Shown here: piece after piece, positions 58,000-64,000 of the stretch | Layout of the letters: each line of letters begins with the position of its first letter | Position numbering within the stretch: position 1 is the first letter of the stretch | Origin: Hyaloperonospora brassicae | Lineage: Eukaryota; Oomycota; Peronosporomycetes; Peronosporales; Peronosporaceae | Direction of reading: 5' to 3' | Length of the DNA stretch: 64,000 nucleotides | Assembly: GCA_947650285.1 (NCBI GenBank) | Contig: CANTFL010000385.1 | Location: forward strand, 1-64,000 | The notes under the pieces: model-generated | What the model was told of the DNA's origin: nothing | Seen by the model: only the letters and a program-made list of their open reading frames with translations | Database searches by the model: none | Translations under genes and position numbers: made by a program

Positions 58000-58900
58000 A
58001 GAATTTATAGAACGCTAGGGTGTGTGAGACCATTCACGTAGAAATATGTGTGAATGGAGGAGGCATACACGGCGTTGTTCAACGCAAACCTCAATCACAG
58101 AGAGCACAAAACTCCAACGTTTCGGCGTTGTAAAGCAAAAATAGCGCAAAATGTCGCCGATGGCGGGATTCATCAGCTCGGTAAGATCATCGATATGCGG
58201 ATGCTCCGCTGTGGACACGTTTGATCATTTTCAAGGACCTTAATGACGAATTTCCAATACTTCCTAGTCAAGCAGGGACATTCATCAGAGATAATTACCA
58301 TATGCAAACTTTGTTGTCGAGCACTTGATTGATAAACAGCGTAACAATACCTTCACTATCGACAGAGTCTGGTACCTTCGCTATAGAGCCATCTTGCATA
58401 AGCGGTCAACATAGACCACAATTCTCCTGTTGTCATACGCAAATTCCTATAACCGAACAATATATGCATGTTGATGGACTCCCAACACCCCTTGGGTACA
58501 GGAAAACTAGCTATTGGCGGTTCCACGTGAGCTGAGAGATATACCAGTAGACACGTTATTCACGTACGCATACAAGTGCTGACCCATCTGTGAAGTTTAA
58601 GCTACTGATACCGTTTGCTTACTGACCCACAAGTCTTATCACGACCGAGATAATCACTCGACGCAGTTTCCTGTGCCTCATAGAGGTTCCGGTTCTTCAA
58701 CTTCTCATCATGAGGGACAACGATAAGAGGAGTATCCTCAACATCCGTGCTATTTCACAACACGTTTTAATCGATGGACGTTTGATGTATTATCGCACTT
58801 AATCTTGTCGAAAATTCTATGCCTGAGTCCTAGAACTCCTCACTCCCTATATCACGTAGCAGAGCTGCACAATGCTCATCTGTGGCATATGCCGAACAAA
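58000..58900 (-). pseudogene. G1 integrase relic (right copy)
   Basis: Reverse complement of the left relic. The clearest piece is 58015-58218 (STAEHPHIDDLTELMNPAIG, IGDILRYFCF). Confidence 0.6.
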
Positions 58901-58975
58901 TGAGGTCAGTGACCGACTATGACAGAGTCGTAAGATGAGCAAGCTCATAGTCAGGATTGCGTGACAACGCATCAG

Positions 58976-59511
58976 TCAAACAATCTGCTTGCCCGTCTTA
59001 TACTTCACCTCAAAGTTGTATACGACAAAGAAGGAAAGCCAACGAGCCAATCTCTGAGAGAGATGTGGCGACTGGGTCGCAGTGCGCAATGACGCATGAT
59101 CGGTGTAGATCACAAACGGCTTAGAGCCAATAAGATAAACTCTGAATTTGACTAAAGCATAATTCATTGCAAGTAGCTCTTTGTCATTAACTGGATAGTT
59201 ATTTTCTGCATCCTTCAGATGCCGGGACTCAAACGCAATGACGCGTTCCCGTCCATCATTATCTATTGTAACAGAGCACTGCCTATGGTAAGGTCAGATG
59301 CGTCACAGACGACACTGAAAGGCCGATCAGGATCGGGCAAAGCCAAGATTGGCGCATGAAGGAGACTCTCCTTTACTGATTGAGAAGCTTCATGTTCGGT
59401 TCTGCTCCAGCACAACCTCACAATTTTTTTCAAGATAATTGGATAATGGCCGAGACATATATGCTTAAATCGCACTTTAGTTTTTTTAAGCAATTGGCAA
59501 GGCCAAGACAC
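58976..59511 (-). pseudogene. G1 RNase H (right copy)
   Basis: PILALPDPDRPFSVVCDASD is followed after a short break by LVKFRVYLIGSKPFVIYTDH and ASLRTATQSPHLSQRLARWL. Here the segment with the catalytic Glu reads VNDKELLAM (the His of HDKEL is changed). One frameshift near 59265. Confidence 0.8.
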
Positions 59512-59579
59512 TTACGTATGTTTTTGGTCCTTCGATACCGGTCAATCAATTATGGCTTTTATCGTAGCGGTACCGCTCC

Positions 59580-60060
59580 GAATCCTCGCTTACCAATGGA
59601 GTACGTTAAGAACGTAATTTATTCTACAGTAAAAATGCGCTTACGTGCGTTGGCCTACAACTTGTTCGTGCGCATGCACTCGAGCATCGCTCGTAAATGG
59701 TCGATTTGATTGTCCACGTCCGACCGACCGCTCATAGCACGCCTATGGTTAACGATGTAATCAAATTACGTCTTTTCATAGCCTCGGTGAGGTCTGAATA
59801 ACTACGTCACTAGACGATTAAACGTAGCCGGGGCATTTGATGACCCCTGTGGCATAACGAGCTTCCAGAGCATACCGCTCGGAATGCGGACCGCTGTCAG
59901 CGGAATATTGCTCTCTCGCATGAGCAACTGGTAATAAACATCGACTAAGTCGAGCATACTGTACATAGTACTGCCCACCACATTCTTCTGAAGAACATCC
60001 TTGCTAGGGATTAATAACTGAGTTAGAATGGTGAACGCATTGAGCTAATTGTAAGCATGG
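59580..60060 (-). pseudogene. G1 reverse transcriptase relic (right copy)
   Basis: Reverse complement of the RT relic at 17.46-17.89 kb, with the same FDY in place of FDD and the same general decay. Confidence 0.7.
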
Positions 60061-61269
60061 ACAATGCGCATATGGGCTTTCGGACATAAAATGTCGGTAT
60101 GGAATGAGGAGATTTGTTCTTACAAACCATACCAGCCGCGTGCTTTGCACTAAAGAAGTAGCTAATTACGTCACACTGTTCTTTTTGTAAGGGCCACTAC
60201 CGTGTTATGTAGTATCAGGTTCCAGGAACCAAGTCAATTTTATAACGTACATTTCTGTCGGGAGATAAGACGGACGGTGGGTTGTGACACACTACGTCTT
60301 AAGATTCCTTTATTAGATAATAGAACGAGTCCATAAGATAATTAAGTATCGACGATACACTACGCGCGTCAAGTGCCAATCTTAGTGTCCTTAAGGACTG
60401 ACTCGTCAAATGACGAAAATGAGTTCAACTTAACATCGGGTCGAATGGTCACTAATTCGTATTACTCTCCTGGCGTCATAGCGTGTCTAGATTCGCCATC
60501 AGATATTTCGTCGAGCCCAAAAAGGATATACAAGCATGGAAGAGTCTTAGGCCAATGCTGTCATCAACATAGCGAGTCACCCCGTTGACAAGTGCATGTA
60601 GTGTATTGTTACTATTAGCACTTCGTGACATCCTGAACATTTGGCGATTAGAAGCTGCCACCCTACGTCGAAACAGTCTCTTTGAGGAGACTTTACCTCT
60701 CTTAGGGGCCGAAAAAATGGGGTCCTTGTGGTTGCGTTTTACCGTAGCACGCTCTATACGAAAGCTTATGTCGTGAGCGATATCTAGTGGAGGTTTACGT
60801 AATTCGATCAATTTACTTAGTGTTTCCACGTTCCACTTCACGTGCATTATGTGGCCTTTCTCTGATTGATTCGGCTTTTCGTCTACAATTTCATTACTGA
60901 CATTCATTGAGGTGCCATCGCGGCTGCCCTCACTCAGTAGAATTTCACGTGCCACCCCCACTCACATTAGAGGAAATACCTTCTTTGATAAATCGGCCCT
61001 ACTAGTTGTGAAAATGAGTAGCTGTATTCTTTATGCATGCAGTTACTCATTATCACAACTAGTATCACTCAACGGAGCAGTAATCGCTACACGGACGGTG
61101 AAACAGGTCCCCCGAACATTTAAAAATCATTGATATTGTAGTTAATTGACTCGGATATACCAATGTCCAGCACGTTGACATCTTCAGTCAACGGCTCGCG
61201 CCGATATTGCTTCTGTTGCCTATCGAATGTGGGTTCATGACTATCCAAATCTTCGCTAGGGACGTTAAG

Positions 61270-61620
61270 CTATGCATCTAAGGTCTTAGACCTCCAATCA
61301 ATCCCTGGCGCATGGCGTTCAAGCCAGGCCATACCTAGGATGAGATCGTATCTCGAATCTAAATCGAGGACAAGACAGCGCTCAATGATGTCAAAGTCCA
61401 AAACCTTCACACCTAAGTTCAACGGAACTTTAGGCACCGTGACGCGACCACCAGTCGCTAAACGAACGGTGATCGAATCACCTTTATGCGCTTTGAGCCC
61501 CTTCAGCGTATCTCTGACTTCCCTCAATGTAATGACGTCGAGCATATCTGCATGATGCTCCTGAATCGATCAAAATCGACCACGGCTTCTCAAATCCTTT
61601 CACTGTCGCCTCGGCGACTA
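61270..61620 (-). pseudogene. G1 retropepsin (right copy)
   Basis: Minus strand reads TVKGFEKPWSILIDSGASCR with an intact DSGA (codons 61556-61567). After a one-base shift near 61500 it continues ITVRLATGGRVTVPKVPLNL and LDLDSRYDLILGMAWLERHA. Both halves are well kept; only the shift separates them. Confidence 0.8.
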
Positions 61621-61824
61621 ACTAGACAGTTTTGTATCTACGCTCTGTGCTGGCTGGAACATAGATAAGGGGGGCTAAGCCAGGTTTTACTCTACCTCGT
61701 ATAGAAGTGACAGAACTAAGTTCTACCCCAGTAGGGCTCCCCGCACCTACTAGGTATCGACATGCCCCCGTGTCATACCAGGTTTCTGGTTGAGGCCGTG
61801 TTTTTGCCTCATAAGAGTCTGTCG

Positions 61825-62782
61825 TTACTTACGCAAAAGACAAGTGGGACGCAAGTGTTTAGTGCTTCCGCACATATATCGAAGTCTCACATCCTGTCGT
61901 TGCTCTGCAACATGAAGCTCCGCTTCGCCTTTATCTTCAGCATGGCTAAGATCTATCTGTTCTGGCTTACCGTAAGCCGAGGTGCTCGCAGAGGTTGCCC
62001 TCACAAAGCTTGGGTTGTACCCATTCCAATCAAGTTTGGCCGACTTGAAGTTGTGCTCAGCATTCTGAGCGACTCTCACAGATTTCTTAACAGTAGAGGG
62101 ATGAACCCGAAAAACCTCGGTTCTGGCCACGCCAGTGCGTGGACCTTCCATGAAGACTGTCACGTAGACAGTCTCAGGGAGAGGGTCAGACTGCATAGCA
62201 GCCATTAGGTTTCTCAACTCTTGGACATAGTCCGTTGACTCATTCTTACCCTTACGGGTAGACAAGAAGCGTGATCGCACGCGGTATGCCTAGTTAGGCG
62301 GCGAGAAATCTAGCAAGAGGTACAACTTGAGCGATTCTCACGTGGGAAACGCCAAGTTGACCGACGTGCCACACGTTGAAGCCCAATCTCTAGCTCTTCC
62401 ATAGAGCTTGGAGATAGCCAGCGAGACTTGCTGATACTCCGGTGAGATGAGCCCAGGGTCCATGGCCATCTCAATCTCACGGATCCAGAGGGTAATATTA
62501 TCCTATTCCGTCCCGGAGTGATGTTTAACGTCCACCTGAATCGGGACGCGGTTTAGCCTCTTCTGGTGAGATAGCCACGTAGCGTGTCGGCATAGTTGAC
62601 GCTACTTGGTTTTGAACCTGTTCCAACATGGCCGTTTGATACTGCATGAAGGTCTCGACTCGTGCATTGAGCACATCGAGACCTTGTGCAGCGAGAAACA
62701 CCACATACTCAGGGCCTACGGCCGCGTCCAGCTTATCAAGTCCGACCTTTTGAGCCTCAAAGAGGGTTGTGGCTTGCTCCAT
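61825..62782 (-). pseudogene. G1 gag (right copy)
   Basis: Starts at ATG 62780-62782 (MEQATTLFEAQKVGLDKLDA), with Gln-rich helices (ETFMQYQTAMLEQVQNQVAS) to a stop at 62525. It continues after shifts as the capsid part 61825-62280 (ESTDYVQELRNLMAAMQSDP, LPETVYVTVFMEGPRTGVA). The zinc knuckle reads MCGSTKHLRPTC, but the first Cys is Arg, so the knuckle is broken. Confidence 0.75.
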
Positions 62783-62901
62783 CCTCACAGAGGATCAGTC
62801 GTTATCGACTCAGGCGTAGATTGACTACTAGTGCTACCGAAGTAGCGGGTCTACTTAGATCCTTAAGTCAGAGGAAGACTTATCGCTCTTACGCGCAACT
62901 T

Positions 62902-62999
62902 TGGTTCAAAGAACCCGACTCAGAGAGTCAACAGCTCAGAGAGATAAGGGTGGTTCAAAGAACCCGACTCAGAAAGTCAACAGCTCAGAGAGCTTACGG
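62902..62999 (-). repeat. 49 bp tandem duplication in the G1 leader
   Basis: Two units starting at 62902 and 62951, about 96% identical. Each unit holds three tiny perfect hairpins with 3-nt loops: GGTTC-aaa-GAACC, GACTC-aga-GAGTC (one base changed in unit 2) and AGCTC-aga-GAGCT. Confidence 0.85.
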
Positions 63000-63065
63000 T
63001 CCCTGTTCCAGGGGGACCAAACGATTCAAATGAATCAAACGCACTGAATGCACAGGGTGTAGCTG

Positions 63066-63383
63066 CCTTAACAAGGTGTTGCTACTTCCTTATGATCGCA
63101 AGACGCCTCAAAGAGACACGTGTTATTTAATGATCAAAATCGGAACCGAATTATATTTTTCCTTTCAACCTAAAAAAACACCGTAGAATAAACTAAATAA
63201 CCTACTTATTTATGTCCTAAACAAATCTACCAAAAGATCTCGTAATCAATAATTGACAGACATCAGTCTTCAACAATTGATACTTGTGTTCTAATATTAC
63301 TTTAAAAAGGATCACATCCCTTGTGTGTACCACACCTATCGTTGACCACCAGTCGACGTGTAGCTCCGTTACAAAACATAGCA
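63066..63383. other. Interval without recognisable feature
   Basis: AT-rich sequence between the G1 leader and the family E LTR; no repeat or gene seen. Confidence 0.4.
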
Positions 63384-63852
63384 TGTACAATTCGACCAGC
63401 AAGATCGGCTCGCTCGTGTTACATTCCTGCGATGATTAAGCGTCTGTCAGAACGATGGTGCTACAAAAGTAAGTTTGATCACCCCAGCAGCAGAAATGTG
63501 GATGTCACTCGTATCGGATATGACTCAGTGCGACTTCTCGTATGCTGTTGTGTTGCGTCGACAACTGTATCAGCATTCACATAGCCATGTCGAATTGAGG
63601 GCGGATTAAACCAGGAATGCTGCACTTTCGCGTCATCAACTACAAAGCATGGGCGCCGAGCACACGATCATGAATATTGAGATGGAACGTCTACTTTGAA
63701 TGGGTTTTGCTATAACCCATCGGTAGTTTGTTAAACAATTGAACTATCGACTAGGCAAGGCCATCCACCAACACTGCAATAAGTAATCAATGCGCTGCAA
63801 TCATGTGGTGGCGTGGTAATTGCTCTTCCTAGGAGTCGATCTTAACTCTCCA
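63384..63852 (+). mobile_element. Family E 5' LTR, right copy
   Basis: 469 bp, TG...CA, followed by one base and the PBS TGGCGCCCGGAC (63854-63865). Matches the left copy at 30448-30916 in reverse complement. Confidence 0.65.
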
Positions 63853-63896
63853 CTGGCGCCCGGACAATAGACTAACGGAATTGTGGAGAAGCGCAA

Positions 63897-64000
63897 ATGA
63901 AGAATGATGAAGGTGTGGAACTTGCAAACCGCATTCAGTGGGAGATTATTTTGGTTGGTGGAGCGCACTCGGAGGTGGACTTATCCGCTCGAGTGATGGG
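63897..64000 (+). CDS. Family E gag start, running off the window
   Basis: ATG 63897 gives MKNDEGVELANRIQWEIILV and stays open to the last base (at least 34 codons). It lies 31 bp after the PBS, the usual place for a gag start. Partial, so the element type (Gypsy or Copia) cannot be told. The left copy has the same start and a stop soon after. Confidence 0.5.
   Translation, partial: MKNDEGVELANRIQWEIILVGGAHSEVDLSARVM

Larger units (their letters stand above)
56865..61455 (-). repeat. Large inverted duplication, right arm
   Basis: Partner of 16050-20640, about 97% identical and nearly indel-free across the G1/G2 junction. Outside the arm the two copies remain homologous but drop to about 75-85%. 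Confidence 0.85.
57900..63065 (-). mobile_element. Ty3/Gypsy element G1, right copy (degraded)
   Basis: Minus-strand order from high to low coordinate: leader with hairpins (62.8-63.06 kb), gag (61.82-62.78 kb), protease (61.27-61.6 kb), RT (about 59.6-60.05 kb), RNase H (58.98-59.51 kb), integrase (58.0-58.9 kb). It is better preserved than the left copy in gag and protease. LTRs not identified. Confidence 0.8.

Overview
The window looks like a chromosome segment of an oomycete (Peronosporales: Phytophthora or downy-mildew type). I infer this from host genes with 60-84 bp GT-AG introns, an oomycete-type anoctamin, a pyrimidine-rich upstream tract, and a gene-dense island next to a large nest of degraded Ty3/Gypsy elements. 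No species can be named from sequence alone.

Layout. 1-10 kb is a gene island: two tandem PH-domain genes on the minus strand (1614-2405 and 2847-3437), an intronless anoctamin/TMEM16 gene on the plus strand (4829-6952), a RING-finger exon (7523-7972) and a multi-exon six-kelch gene (to 9754). The last two splice in frame and may be one gene. 9.8-13.3 kb holds no gene I can support. 13.3 kb to the end is a nest of retroelements. Family G1 (Gypsy) occurs as a plus copy (about 14.5-19.8 kb) and a minus copy (about 57.9-63.1 kb). Family G2 (Gypsy) lies at about 19.8-25.9 kb (+), with a short minus fragment at 56.6-57.8 kb. A small TIR element lies at 31.3-32.2 kb. Two copies of a third Gypsy family face each other: element A (35257-43241, +, LTR to LTR) and element B (45742-52167, -, 5' truncated), with a third remnant C at 53.2-53.7 kb. 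A further LTR/PBS/gag start (family E) is at 30.3-30.9 kb (-) and at the right edge (+). Several inverted duplications join these pieces: 1.35 kb at 33.9/44.4 kb, about 4.6 kb at 16.1/56.9 kb, and about 0.6 kb at 30.3/63.4 kb.

Most unusual signals. (1) Element A/B is tiled from LTR to LTR with short perfect hairpins (arms 7-12 bp, loops 4-15 nt, about one per 30-50 bp, against about one per 1.4 kb by chance). Arms differ between copies by compensatory pairs of changes. A premature stop codon lies inside one arm, which suggests a copying process (template switching) as well as, or instead of, selection. The leader and gag of family G1 show the same trait. (2) Element A/B carries a long antisense ORF (468 and 451 codons from the ATG) between and across the pol chromodomain and the 3' LTR. 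It is kept open in two diverged copies and recognisable in a third.

All pol genes seen here are interrupted, so none of these copies is likely to be autonomous as it stands. The host genes are intact.
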